Positions 1 to 8,402 of a stretch of DNA of 64,000 nucleotides are shown piece after piece. Origin of the DNA: Streptosporangiaceae bacterium (GTDB taxonomy: Bacteria > Actinomycetota > Actinomycetes > Streptosporangiales > Streptosporangiaceae); NCBI GenBank assembly GCA_019245115.1, contig JAFARZ010000022.1, positions 1-64,000 on the forward strand, read 5' to 3'. The position numbers and the translations under genes were made by a program. The stretch's first letter is position 1; every line of letters begins with the position of its first letter. The notes under the pieces are model-generated. The model saw nothing but the letters and a program-made list of their open reading frames with translations, was not told where the DNA came from and searched no databases.

Positions 1-58
1 TAAGAGACTTAGGCTGCCGCGCCCACATGGCTCAGCTCGGAGGGGATTTCTGGCCAAA

Positions 59-2050
59 GTGTCACATCGATTGCAACGAAGCACTCTGGTGCCGTTGGTC
101 GCGGGCCTATTCGCGGTCGTTATGGTCGCGTTCGCGGTCACCGGCGGGACGGCCGGGGCCAGCGCGGGAGCGGCCGGAGCCGGCACGTCAGGCCGGACCA
201 CCGCGGCCGACGGGGTACGTGCTCAGGAATGGTGGCTGAGCACGCTGGGTGTCACTCAAGCGTGGCGGGATACCCGTGGTGGCGGCGTGACCGTGGCGGT
301 GCTGAGCACCGGTGTCGCCGCGAATTCGCCGGATCTGTCAGGAAGCGTGATAACCGGTCCCGATTACAGCGCGTCGAGCCGCGCCGAGGGCGGTCCCTAC
401 TGGGGTGTGGTCGGCACCGCGGTGGCGAGCATAATCGCAGGCCATGGGCATGGGTCAGGCGGCAGCTCGGGTGTGGCTGGCATCGCGCCCCAGGCGAAAA
501 TCCTTTCCGTCCGGGTAAACCTCGAATATAACGACCCATTGAACAACATCAGCACCATTACCCGGCGGCTGCCGGGGGCTATAGCGACCGGCATTTTGTA
601 TGCGGTTTCGCATGGCGCGAGAGTAATCGATCTGCCTCTTGACCCGGCGACTTTCGGGCTTTCCGGTGACGCCGCCGCGCAGGGCGGCAGCACCGCCGAA
701 CAGTCCGCGATACGGTATGCGCTGGCCAGGAACGTGGTGCTGGTGGCACCCGGGGGCGACGACGGTTCGGGTGCCGGGCAGACGAACTACCCGGCGGCGT
801 ATCCGGGCGTGCTCGCGGTCGGCGCTATCGGCCGCGGCGGGCAGGCCGCCATGTTCAGCAGCAGGCGGTCCTACGTCGCGCTGAGCGCTCCCGGCGTCGG
901 CCTGCTCGCGGCCTCCATGGTCCCGGGCGGCCTCTCCGGCTATACGCCCGGTTACTCCCGGATCAGCACCACCAGCGTGGCCAGTGCCATGGTGTCCGGA
1001 GCCGCCGCGCTGATCGTGTCGCGGTATCCGGCCCTGACGCCCACGCAGGTGACGCAGGCGCTGCGGCAAGGCGTGGCGCCCCGGTCCAATATCGTGAACG
1101 CGGCGAACGCGGTGCGAGCGGCCGCCACGCTGGCCGCCGCGATGAGACCACCTGTCGCGAGTCCCACTGCCCCGGCCAAGCCGCGCCCGGCCCCGCCGCC
1201 CGTCAGGCACGTGGCGGCCGCCCCGCGCGCCGCCAGCGACGTGGCCGGCTCGGTGTTGCGCGAGGTCGTCTTCGGGCTGGCCGCGCTGATCGCGTTCGTG
1301 ATCGCGGTGCTGTTCATCACCCAGGCACGCCGCAAGCGGACCTCGGCGGCAGTGGACGCGGTGGCGGCCGGCCGCGCCGTGTCCATCGTGGAGGTCCCCC
1401 GGTCTAATGTCATCGCGATTTCCGCCGCGCATGCCCGGTCGCGCGGGCTGCACGAACAGCGCCGGCCAGGCCGCGGCCCGGGCCAGCGCGATGACCAGAA
1501 CCAGGTGAGGGCGCCGCGGCCGCAGGCCCAGGCCAATTCAGCGCTGCGGGAACTGGTGCAGCCCGGGTCGCCGGCCGCGAGCGGATGGCCGGTGACTTCG
1601 GACTGGCAGGGCCGCAGCCTGGGCGAGGTCGCCCACTCCTCGCAGGCCCAATCGCCGCTGGGACGGCCGGCCGTCGCGCCGCTGCCGAAATCCGTCACCC
1701 GGGCCATCGACGGCGCGGGAACCCCGCCGTGGGCGCCAGCGCCCGAGCCGGAAGGTGTTCCGGCTCCGTTCCCGATGCTGGAGCCAAGCCCGCTGCCGGC
1801 AGACAGCAATACCGGAATCCGGGTCCCCGGTGACGTGCCGACGGCGTTCAGCTCGGACCTCGGCGGACCGTTCGCGGGCCGCGATGTGCTCACCCAGGCC
1901 AGCTTCGGTCTCGCCGCCGCGCCGGTACCGGCCGACTATCCCTCGCCCCCGGAGGTCACGCACACCGACCCCGGCGAATCCACGGAAACCTTCCCCATCG
2001 TGCCCGGCCTCGACCGAGGCGCGGACACCGCTCAGCCGGACGAGGACTGA
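59..2050 (+). CDS. Mycosin-like subtilase, catalytic residues lost (pseudoprotease)
   Basis: A subtilisin-fold protein of the mycosin (MycP, type VII secretion) kind, 663 residues. A signal sequence or anchor spans about residues 10-35, the S8 domain about 55-360, a membrane helix about 402-425, then a Pro-rich tail of about 235 residues. The fold motifs are clear but the active site is not. The usual IDTG aspartate is Ser83 (VLSTGV), the GHGTAVAG histidine is Val118 (GVVGTAVAS), and the oxyanion Asn is Asp234 (PGGDDG). Only the serine remains (Ser306, TTSVASAMVSG). It is therefore predicted to be inactive as a protease and may bind or scaffold. MycP proteins normally end soon after the membrane helix, so the long tail is also odd. 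A 30-bp dispersed repeat (1510-1539) lies in the tail. The start is GTG, with AGGGG about 13 bp upstream. No esx or ecc gene is visible here. Confidence 0.8.
   Translation: MSHRLQRSTLVPLVAGLFAVVMVAFAVTGGTAGASAGAAGAGTSGRTTAADGVRAQEWWLSTLGVTQAWRDTRGGGVTVAVLSTGVAANSPDLSGSVITGPDYSASSRAEGGPYWGVVGTAVASIIAGHGHGSGGSSGVAGIAPQAKILSVRVNLEYNDPLNNISTITRRLPGAIATGILYAVSHGARVIDLPLDPATFGLSGDAAAQGGSTAEQSAIRYALARNVVLVAPGGDDGSGAGQTNYPAAYPGVLAVGAIGRGGQAAMFSSRRSYVALSAPGVGLLAASMVPGGLSGYTPGYSRISTTSVASAMVSGAAALIVSRYPALTPTQVTQALRQGVAPRSNIVNAANAVRAAATLAAAMRPPVASPTAPAKPRPAPPPVRHVAAAPRAASDVAGSVLREVVFGLAALIAFVIAVLFITQARRKRTSAAVDAVAAGRAVSIVEVPRSNVIAISAAHARSRGLHEQRRPGRGPGQRDDQNQVRAPRPQAQANSALRELVQPGSPAASGWPVTSDWQGRSLGEVAHSSQAQSPLGRPAVAPLPKSVTRAIDGAGTPPWAPAPEPEGVPAPFPMLEPSPLPADSNTGIRVPGDVPTAFSSDLGGPFAGRDVLTQASFGLAAAPVPADYPSPPEVTHTDPGESTETFPIVPGLDRGADTAQPDED
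1510..1539 (-). repeat. Dispersed 30-bp repeat R3, copy 1
   Basis: On the minus strand it begins GAATTGGCCTGGGCC and ends CGGCCGCGGCGCC. It differs from the copy at 50252-50281 by one base. It is translated as part of the cytoplasmic tail of the mycosin-like protein. Four other copies occur in this window (31383, 50252, 55670, 57389). Confidence 0.75.
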
Positions 2051-2092
2051 ACCTGGGCCCGGCAGCCTGCTGGCCGACCCTCATGCACGCGG

Positions 2093-2494
2093 TCATCCGG
2101 CCAGCAGGACACCGAGGAAGAGCGCGGCGAGCGCGCTGATGCCGGTGAGCGCGCCGAAGACAGCCAGACCTGTGGGCGTGCGCGCCCACTGGTGCAGCGC
2201 CGCGGCCAGTCCCGAGACGAACACAACCACCAGCTTGACCACCAGCGTGGTCTCGTAGCTACCGGTCACCTTGGCCCGCACGGCGATCACGTTCCAGATC
2301 CCGGTAGCGATGAGCACGCCGAACGTGGGCCAGGCCACCTGGGCGAAGCGACGGGCCGCCAGCTTGGGAATGCCGGCGCCAGCGCGGCGCAGTACCGGCA
2401 CGAGGGCGGCCACCGTGAGCTGACCGCCCACCCAGACGGTGGCGGCGAGCACATGCAGAAACAGCCTGACCGTGTCCCAGCTGACTCCGAGCAT
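2093..2494 (-). CDS. CopD-like four-helix membrane protein
   Basis: A 133-residue integral membrane protein with about four helices (residues 10-35, 52-72, 83-103, 112-132). The opening (DTVRLFLHVLAATVWVGGQ) and the conserved central GIWN segment are typical of the CopD/copper-resistance-D-like membrane family. Members occur as stand-alone proteins of uncertain function; copper or other metal transport is proposed only for fused CopCD proteins. The ATG at 2494 is preceded by GGGAG at a suitable distance. Longer reading frames upstream run into the lon terminator and are unlikely. It lies downstream of lon on the same strand but is separated from it by a strong hairpin, so it is probably transcribed on its own. 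Confidence 0.65.
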   Translation of the reverse strand: MLGVSWDTVRLFLHVLAATVWVGGQLTVAALVPVLRRAGAGIPKLAARRFAQVAWPTFGVLIATGIWNVIAVRAKVTGSYETTLVVKLVVVFVSGLAAALHQWARTPTGLAVFGALTGISALAALFLGVLLAG

Positions 2495-2532
2495 GCCCGG
2501 AATTCTCCCGCACTCCCTGCCACTTACGACGA

Positions 2533-2566
2533 AGCGGCCCCGGCAGCGCATGCTGCCGGGGCCGCT
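2533..2566 (-). terminator. Hairpin terminator after lon
   Basis: A perfect 15-bp stem (AGCGGCCCCGGCAGC paired with GCTGCCGGGGCCGCT) closed by the loop GCAT lies 10 bp beyond the lon stop codon. There is no U-tract, which is common for actinobacterial terminators. Confidence 0.8.
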
Positions 2567-2576
2567 CATCGTGGCA

Positions 2577-4985
2577 TTACGCCGCCTGTGGCACCGCTTC
2601 CGCTTCCGACGCGGCAGGTTCCAGGGCCAGCGCCAGCACCTCACGGACGTCACCCACGGGGTGCACCTCCAGCTTCTGGAGCACCTCGGCCGGCACGTCG
2701 TCCAGGTCCGGCTCGTTGCGCTGCGGGACCAGCACCGTGGTGATACCGGCCCGGTGCGCGGCGAGCAGCTTCTGCTTGACTCCGCCGATCGGCAGCACCC
2801 GGCCGGTGAGCGACACCTCACCGGTCATCGCCACGTCCGACCGCACCGGGCGGCCGGACAGCAGCGACGCCAGAGCCGTGGTCAGCGTCACGCCGGCGCT
2901 CGGACCGTCCTTGGGCACCGCGCCGGCCGGCACGTGCACGTGGACGCCGCGATCCTTCAGCTCACCGACCGGGAGCTGGAGCTCCTCGCCGTGCGAACGA
3001 AGGTAGGACAGCGCGATCCGGGCGGATTCCTTCATCACGTCGCCGAGCTGGCCGGTCAGCGTGACACCGGTCTCGCCGGTCTCCCGGCCGGCCAGCGACG
3101 CCTCGACGAACAGCACGTCGCCGCCCGCTCCGGTCACCGCCAGCCCGGTCGCGACGCCCGGGACCGCGGTACGCCGCTCCGGTGCGGCCAGGCTGGTCTC
3201 CGGCGTGAAGCGCGGCCTGCCCAGGTATTCCTTCAGACCGGCGGCGCCGACGCTGACCGGCAGTTCGAGTTCGCCCAGCGCCACCCGCGCGGTCACCTTG
3301 CGCAGGATGCGCGCGACGGCCCGTTCCAGCGAGCGGACGCCCGCTTCGCGGGTGTACTCGCCGGCCAGCAGCCGCAGCGCGTCCTCGTCGAGCGTGACCT
3401 CTTCGGCGGACAGTCCGGCCTTGGACAGCTGCCGTGGCAGCAAGTGGTCCCTGGCGATCAGGACCTTCTCGTCCTCGGTGTACCCGTCGAGCTGGACCAG
3501 CTCCATCCGGTCCAGCAGCGGACCGGGGATGGCCTCCAGCACGTTGGCGGTGGCCAGGAACACCACGTCGGACAGGTCCAGCTCGACCTCCAGGTAGTGG
3601 TCCCGGAACGTGTGGTTCTGCGCCGGGTCCAGCACCTCCAGCAGGGCCGACGCCGGATCGCCGCGGTAGTCCGCGCCGATCTTGTCCACCTCGTCCAGCA
3701 GCAAGACCGGGTTCATCGAGCCCGCCTCGCGGATAGCCCGGACGATCCGGCCGGGCAGCGCGCCGACGTAGGTACGCCGGTGACCGCGGATCTCCGCCTC
3801 GTCACGCACACCACCGAGCGCGACCCGGACGAACTTGCGGCCCATGGCGCGCGCCACCGACTCGCCCAGCGACGTCTTGCCGACACCGGGCGGCCCGACG
3901 AGCGCCAGCACCGCACCGGAGCGCCGGCCGCCGATCACGCCCAGGCCCCGGTCGGCGCGGCGCTTGCGCACCGCCAGGTACTCGATGATGCGTTCCTTGA
4001 CGTCGTCCAGACCGGTGTGGTCCTCATCCAGCACCCGCCGGGCGCCCGCGATGTCATAGGCGTCCTCGGTCCGGTTGTTCCACGGCACCTCGAGCACGGT
4101 GTCGAGCCAGGTCCGGATCCAGCCGGTCTCGGGCGAGGCATCCGGGGTGCGCTCCAGCTTGGCGACCTCCTTCAGTGCCGCTTCGCGGACCGGCTCCGGC
4201 AGATCAGCCGCCTCCACCCGGGCCCGGTAGTCGTCCTCCTCCGTGGCCGGGTCGCCGTTGAGGTCGGCCAGTTCCTTGCGTACGGCGGCGAGCTGCTGGC
4301 GCAGCAGGAACTCCTTCTGCTGCTTCTCCATGCCCTCGGCGACGTCCTTGCGGATCGACTCGGCCACGTCCAGCTCGGCCAGGTGCTCCTTGGTCCAGCC
4401 GACGATCAGCTCGAGCCGCTCGACTATGTCGGCCAGCTCGAGCAGCTGAAGCTTCTGGGCGCTGCTCAGATAGCTGGCATACCCGGCTCGGTCGGCGATC
4501 GCGGACGCGTCATCCATCTGCTGGATGGTGTCGATGACCTGCCAGGCACCTCGCTGTTGCAGGATGCCGGTGACCAGGGTCTTGTACTCTTTGGCCAGCT
4601 CGTCGGCACGGGGGCCGCGGCCGGTCTCGTCGATGACCGTGCCCTCGACCCACAGCGCGGCGCCCGCGCCGGTCGTACCAGAACCGATACGCACCCGGGC
4701 GATACCGCGCACCACCGCGCCCGGCTCACCACCGGGCAGCCGGCCAACCTGCTCGACCACGGCGAGCGTGCCCACGCCCGCGAGTCCGCGGTCAGGAAGC
4801 CGCGGCACCAGCAGTACCCGGGCTCGCTGCTCGGAACGTACGCCCGGCACGTGCCGGGACGGAATGCGAGCCGCGTCGATCGCCGCGCCCACCTCAGGCT
4901 GTGATGTCTCCAGGGGCACCACCATGCCCGGCAGCACGACCTCGTCATCGAGCGGCAGCACGGGCAGCGTGAGCGTCTCACTCAT
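2577..4985 (-). CDS. lon: ATP-dependent protease Lon
   Basis: Cytoplasmic AAA+ serine protease that degrades misfolded and regulatory proteins. The 802 residues match the usual length of actinobacterial Lon. The order is an N-terminal LON substrate-binding domain (about 1-200), a helical linker, the AAA+ module with Walker [10 protein letters not shown] and Walker [10 protein letters not shown], and a C-terminal peptidase domain with the catalytic Ser in DGPSAGVTL and Lys in [15 protein letters not shown]. The start at 4985 gives the typical beginning [12 protein letters not shown] and has GGAGG at good spacing; the reading frame extends 41 codons upstream, across the operator, and that part is not used. 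A perfect HAIR element lies just upstream, and a second inverted repeat resembles a ClgR site, so both heat-shock and ClgR control are likely, as known for Streptomyces lon. Confidence 0.97.
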   Translation of the reverse strand: MSETLTLPVLPLDDEVVLPGMVVPLETSQPEVGAAIDAARIPSRHVPGVRSEQRARVLLVPRLPDRGLAGVGTLAVVEQVGRLPGGEPGAVVRGIARVRIGSGTTGAGAALWVEGTVIDETGRGPRADELAKEYKTLVTGILQQRGAWQVIDTIQQMDDASAIADRAGYASYLSSAQKLQLLELADIVERLELIVGWTKEHLAELDVAESIRKDVAEGMEKQQKEFLLRQQLAAVRKELADLNGDPATEEDDYRARVEAADLPEPVREAALKEVAKLERTPDASPETGWIRTWLDTVLEVPWNNRTEDAYDIAGARRVLDEDHTGLDDVKERIIEYLAVRKRRADRGLGVIGGRRSGAVLALVGPPGVGKTSLGESVARAMGRKFVRVALGGVRDEAEIRGHRRTYVGALPGRIVRAIREAGSMNPVLLLDEVDKIGADYRGDPASALLEVLDPAQNHTFRDHYLEVELDLSDVVFLATANVLEAIPGPLLDRMELVQLDGYTEDEKVLIARDHLLPRQLSKAGLSAEEVTLDEDALRLLAGEYTREAGVRSLERAVARILRKVTARVALGELELPVSVGAAGLKEYLGRPRFTPETSLAAPERRTAVPGVATGLAVTGAGGDVLFVEASLAGRETGETGVTLTGQLGDVMKESARIALSYLRSHGEELQLPVGELKDRGVHVHVPAGAVPKDGPSAGVTLTTALASLLSGRPVRSDVAMTGEVSLTGRVLPIGGVKQKLLAAHRAGITTVLVPQRNEPDLDDVPAEVLQKLEVHPVGDVREVLALALEPAASEAEAVPQAA

Positions 4986-5001
4986 GGTCAGCCTCCAAAT
5001 T

Positions 5002-5022
5002 CTTGAGTCACCTACACTCAAG
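5002..5022. promoter_or_regulatory. HAIR operator (HspR-type) in front of lon
   Basis: CTTGAGT-N7-ACTCAAG, a perfect match to the HspR-associated inverted repeat of actinobacteria. It sits 17-37 bp upstream of the lon start codon, where bound HspR would block transcription. No hspR gene is present in the window. Confidence 0.9.
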
Positions 5023-5053
5023 AAAGAAGACGCCACACAAATTTCCGCTGGGC

Positions 5054-5070
5054 GTTCGCCTCCAGCGATC
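5054..5070. promoter_or_regulatory. Possible ClgR-type site upstream of lon
   Basis: GTTCGC-N5-GCGATC is an inverted repeat with one mismatch. It resembles the GTTCGC...GCG motif described for ClgR, the activator of clp and lon genes in Streptomyces. It lies 69 bp upstream of the lon start, just beyond the HAIR element. Assignment is by motif resemblance only. Confidence 0.45.
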
Positions 5071-5382
5071 ACCCCATCGGACCTTTTCGAGGTCGGGGCC
5101 GACATCACCCCAAACCACTACTGGCCCGGCGACCCCATCGTCCGACGTCAGCCGACGAGGCCGTGGAAGCCGGGTACAGGCCCTCCCTACAACCACGCGA
5201 CCGTCCTGGGCAGTCCCCGGACCGACACCGCCCCCTTTGTCCAGATTAAACGGACATAATCACCAGCGAAGCGACATACCAGTAGTCGAATATTCGAGTT
5301 GAGTTCGACTACTTGATAGGCTACTATGAATTTATAGCTCAGCTAATTCGAAAGGATCATTTGAACGAACGGACGGTGGCAC
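5071..5382. other. Divergent intergenic region between lon and the HNH gene
   Basis: The part from about 5230 to 5382 is much more AT-rich than its surroundings and carries a 10-bp perfect inverted repeat (separate entry). No further gene is seen. Confidence 0.6.
5281..5313. promoter_or_regulatory. 10-bp inverted repeat upstream of the HNH gene
   Basis: AGTAGTCGAA and TTCGACTACT are perfect complements separated by 13 bp, 70 bp upstream of the HNH start, in AT-rich DNA. It is suited to be a dimer-binding operator or an RNA hairpin in the leader. Confidence 0.5.
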
Positions 5383-7539
5383 ATGACTCAAGGCTCCTGC
5401 CCCGACCACGGGCAAGACGGCGGCGATGAGCTTAACGGTTCTTCGCCGTCGTCATCGTCCGCCGGGCGGGACAGGCAGGAACAGCACGGCTCCCCCTCGT
5501 CTCCCGCCGCCGGGCCGGACAGGCAGGGACGAGCCGACTCGGAAAAGGCCGGATCGGAGCGACCGCCCGAGCGCGGGGAACAGCCCCAGGGCGCGCGCCG
5601 GATGCCGCGGCGCCCGGCGCAGGCGGCGGGGTTCGCTGATGGTGCCTCGTCTGATGTGCTGGCGCCGGGCCCGGATCTGGCCGGGCAGGTGCACGCGGTC
5701 ACCGGCGGCGACGGCGCGGCTTTGGGCACGCTCACCGAAGCCGAAGTGCTCGGGGTGATCGCGGCCAGCCGGCGGCTAGCCTCCTGGGCCGCGTGGGCGG
5801 AAACGGTGGCCCTGGCCGAGTTCGGGCAGCGCCGCGCCGCGCCCGGCGAGCCGCCCGGGACCGACCGCGGCGCCGCCGATGAGGTCGGGTGGAAGACCCG
5901 GATGACCTGGCTGGCCGCCGCCAACCGGATGGCGCGGGCCTGCTCGGCCGCGGGGCAGCTGCCGTGCACCCTGGCCGCGCTGCGGAATGGGCTGATCGAC
6001 CCGGGCTATGTGATGGTGATCGCGGACTACACCAGCGTCCTTGGCCCCGGCGACGTAGCCGAGGCCGACCGGCTGCTCGCCGCCGCCGCCCCGCACAAAA
6101 CCTACGGGGAACTGCGGGCCGCGGCCGCCCGGCTGGTCATGCGCCTGGACCCGGACGCGGTCCGGCGCCGCAAGGAAGAAGCCGCGAAACGGGACGCGCA
6201 CGTGCGGCTGTTCCGCGAGGACACCGGCAACGCCGCACTATCGGCCCGGGAACTGCCTGCCGTGGACGCGCTCGCGTCCTGGCAGCATATTCAGCAGCGG
6301 GCCCTGGACCTGCGCGCCGCAGGAGTCGAGGGCAGCCTGCGCGAGCTGTGCGTGCTCGCCATGATGGACCTCTTGCAAGAGCGCGACACCCGCGACACCC
6401 TGAGCGCCGATCCCGGAACCAGCGGCACGCCAGACGACCAGAGACCGCCTGAAGACTGCGGACCGCACGACGCTGGATCTCACGGCGGCGGGCCGGCCGG
6501 CGGGGAATCGCCCGGCGACAGCGGGCAGGACGACCACAGCGGACCCGGCGGCAGCGGACTCGGCGGAGGCGATGACGACTGGCCCGAGGACGACTGGCCC
6601 GAGGACGACTGGCCCGATGACGGCTGGCCCGAGGAGGAGGGGCCGGAGGACGAGTGGCCCGGCAACGACGGCGAGGGGCCGGGCGGGCCGGGCCGCGGCC
6701 CTGGTGACCCGGAGCAAGATGGGCCGGGAATGCCGCCATCCGGCACGGCGCGGCCGGGGGCCGGGGATGGCCGGGACGGCAGCGGCGGCCAGGACGGTAA
6801 CAGAGTCCGGGGTAGCCGGGGTAGCCGGGGCGGCGGGACGAGGCTGGCCGCGCAGCCGGTGATCGTGATCCCGTGGGAGGCACTCGGCGGCGGCCCGGCC
6901 GGGCCGGCGCAGATCCCCGGGTTCGGGCTCGTGGACCCCGACTCGGCGCGGGACCTGCTCGCAGCGGCCTGCCGCGATCCGCAGACCCGGATATGCGTCA
7001 CGGTCCTGGGACCGGACGGCACGGCCCGGCTGCACGGCTGCGCCCCCGGCCGCCCCGACCCGGGCACATTCACCGCGGAACGGGCGAACGGACCACCAGG
7101 CGGCGACCCACCGGCACCGCCGGACGCGGGGCCGCCAGGAGCGGGGCCGCCGGGCTCTGTTATAACGGCCGCGGAGCTGATCCGTCGGCTGAGAGTCCGG
7201 CTTGCCCCGGTCGCCCGGGACGGCTGCGATCATGCCAACGCCGAGGCAGGCTACACGCCCAGCCGGCGGCTGGCCCACCTGATCAAGGCGCGGAACGCCA
7301 CGTGCACCGCGCCAGGGTGCGGCGCGGCCGCGGCCGGGTGCGACCTGGACCATACGATCGCGTGGGACAAGGGCGGAATCACATGCGAATGCGATCTCGC
7401 ACCATTGTGCCGTCACCATCATCGGGTCAAACAAAGTAGCGGGTGGCAGCTCGAGCAGCCGGAACCAGGTCGCCTGACATGGCGGACACCCGCCGGGCTG
7501 GAATACGCCACCAGGCCCACCAACTACCGCGCCGACTGA
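5383..7539 (+). CDS. DUF222 / HNH endonuclease domain protein (13E12 family)
   Basis: 718 residues. A DUF222 region (about 95-340) is followed by a low-complexity acidic linker and a C-terminal HNH nuclease fold (about 630-700). The HNH part shows the zinc-type cysteines (CTAPGC) and the motif CDLDHTIAWDKGG...LCRHHHR. The linker has imperfect repeats of DDWPE (about 402-425) and long Gly/Pro-rich stretches, making this protein longer than most relatives. The family is present in many copies in actinobacterial genomes. Members are often called endonucleases, but a cellular role is not established. The start is the ATG at 5383. The gene is divergent from lon. Confidence 0.85.
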   Translation: MTQGSCPDHGQDGGDELNGSSPSSSSAGRDRQEQHGSPSSPAAGPDRQGRADSEKAGSERPPERGEQPQGARRMPRRPAQAAGFADGASSDVLAPGPDLAGQVHAVTGGDGAALGTLTEAEVLGVIAASRRLASWAAWAETVALAEFGQRRAAPGEPPGTDRGAADEVGWKTRMTWLAAANRMARACSAAGQLPCTLAALRNGLIDPGYVMVIADYTSVLGPGDVAEADRLLAAAAPHKTYGELRAAAARLVMRLDPDAVRRRKEEAAKRDAHVRLFREDTGNAALSARELPAVDALASWQHIQQRALDLRAAGVEGSLRELCVLAMMDLLQERDTRDTLSADPGTSGTPDDQRPPEDCGPHDAGSHGGGPAGGESPGDSGQDDHSGPGGSGLGGGDDDWPEDDWPEDDWPDDGWPEEEGPEDEWPGNDGEGPGGPGRGPGDPEQDGPGMPPSGTARPGAGDGRDGSGGQDGNRVRGSRGSRGGGTRLAAQPVIVIPWEALGGGPAGPAQIPGFGLVDPDSARDLLAAACRDPQTRICVTVLGPDGTARLHGCAPGRPDPGTFTAERANGPPGGDPPAPPDAGPPGAGPPGSVITAAELIRRLRVRLAPVARDGCDHANAEAGYTPSRRLAHLIKARNATCTAPGCGAAAAGCDLDHTIAWDKGGITCECDLAPLCRHHHRVKQSSGWQLEQPEPGRLTWRTPAGLEYATRPTNYRAD

Positions 7540-7632
7540 CGGTAGGACATTTTGTACTGCAGGCGGATGGATGGATGGTCTACTGACTGAGAGGGCTGCC
7601 AGCCAGGCTGGAGACATGACAGCGTCCAGAAG

Positions 7633-7668
7633 CTAGGGACCAAAATCGCTAGGAACCAAGATCGCTAG
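7633..7668. repeat. Short tandem 16-bp repeat at the lutC end
   Basis: CTAGGGACCAAAATCG is followed directly by CTAGGAACCAAGATCG and then CTAG. The last unit runs into the lutC stop codon. The rest of the gap from 7540 holds nothing recognisable. Confidence 0.6.
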
Positions 7669-8402
7669 CCGGCCAGCAGGATGTGCAGGGTGCGGGGGCC
7701 ATGGACGCCTTCGACGCGGATCAGTTCGATATCGCTGGTGGCCGAGGGCCCGGAGATCAGCGTGTGCGGGCGCGACGGGTCGAGGCGGGCGAAGGCGTCA
7801 GCGAGGTCAGCGGCCACCTGATCGGCGCGGACCACCACGAGATGGAAGTCCGGCACCAGGGTCAGCGCACGCCGGCCTTGCCCGGGGCCGTGATCAAGAA
7901 TGATCGTCCCGGTCTCCGCGATCGCCACCGCGCACCCGGTGATCACCCCGGCCGTCGCGTCCAGTTCGGCCGCTGACAGCGGCGGCTCGTCACTGGCCAG
8001 CTCGATGTCGGCGGATACCTCGGTCAGCCAGTCGGAAGGAAAGCCGCGCGGAACAACAAATCGTGAAATATCCGATGTGGGCGGGGATGTCGAGGGGGAT
8101 GGGTGGGCGCGGGGGGATAGGGCGCAGGCTATGGCGGCGGGGACTTCGGGGGCGGGGACGCGTTCGACGACGGCGCGGTAGTCGGCGGCGCGGTCGGCGA
8201 ACAGGGCGACGATGTCGTGCTCGGCCGGGTCGTGGTGGGCGCGCAGGTAGTCGCGCGGGAGGGCCTGGTAAGCGGCGTCAACGGCGGCCGCGTCTGGCGC
8301 GCCGGCCGCCGCGGCCGTCTGGCCTGTCCCGGCCGCCCCGGTGCGGTTCGCGGTGCGGTTGGCGGTGCGGATCCGGGCCAGGATCTCGTCGCGGGCGGTC
8401 AT
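7665..8402 (-). CDS. lutC: Lactate utilization protein C (LUD domain)
   Basis: Third subunit of the LutABC iron-sulfur enzyme that oxidises L-lactate to pyruvate. It is a LUD-domain protein of 245 residues. The characteristic motif is visible in GCAVAIAETGTIILDHGPGQGRRALTLVPD (residues about 150-180; the key part is AETGTI). The chosen ATG overlaps the lutB stop codon (ATGA), the normal sign of translational coupling; an upstream in-frame ATG is not needed. An Ala/Thr-rich insertion follows the first helix. It is the last gene of the lutABC operon. Confidence 0.9.
   Translation of the reverse strand: MTARDEILARIRTANRTANRTGAAGTGQTAAAAGAPDAAAVDAAYQALPRDYLRAHHDPAEHDIVALFADRAADYRAVVERVPAPEVPAAIACALSPRAHPSPSTSPPTSDISRFVVPRGFPSDWLTEVSADIELASDEPPLSAAELDATAGVITGCAVAIAETGTIILDHGPGQGRRALTLVPDFHLVVVRADQVAADLADAFARLDPSRPHTLISGPSATSDIELIRVEGVHGPRTLHILLAG

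Noticed and set aside
2439-4904. 821-codon open frame opposite lon
   Set aside because: It mirrors lon codon structure in antisense (high GC at third positions keeps the frame open) and shows no domain.
5383-7539. Group I intron or intein homing endonuclease
   Set aside because: The HNH domain belongs to a free-standing DUF222 protein; no interrupted host gene or splice motifs are seen.
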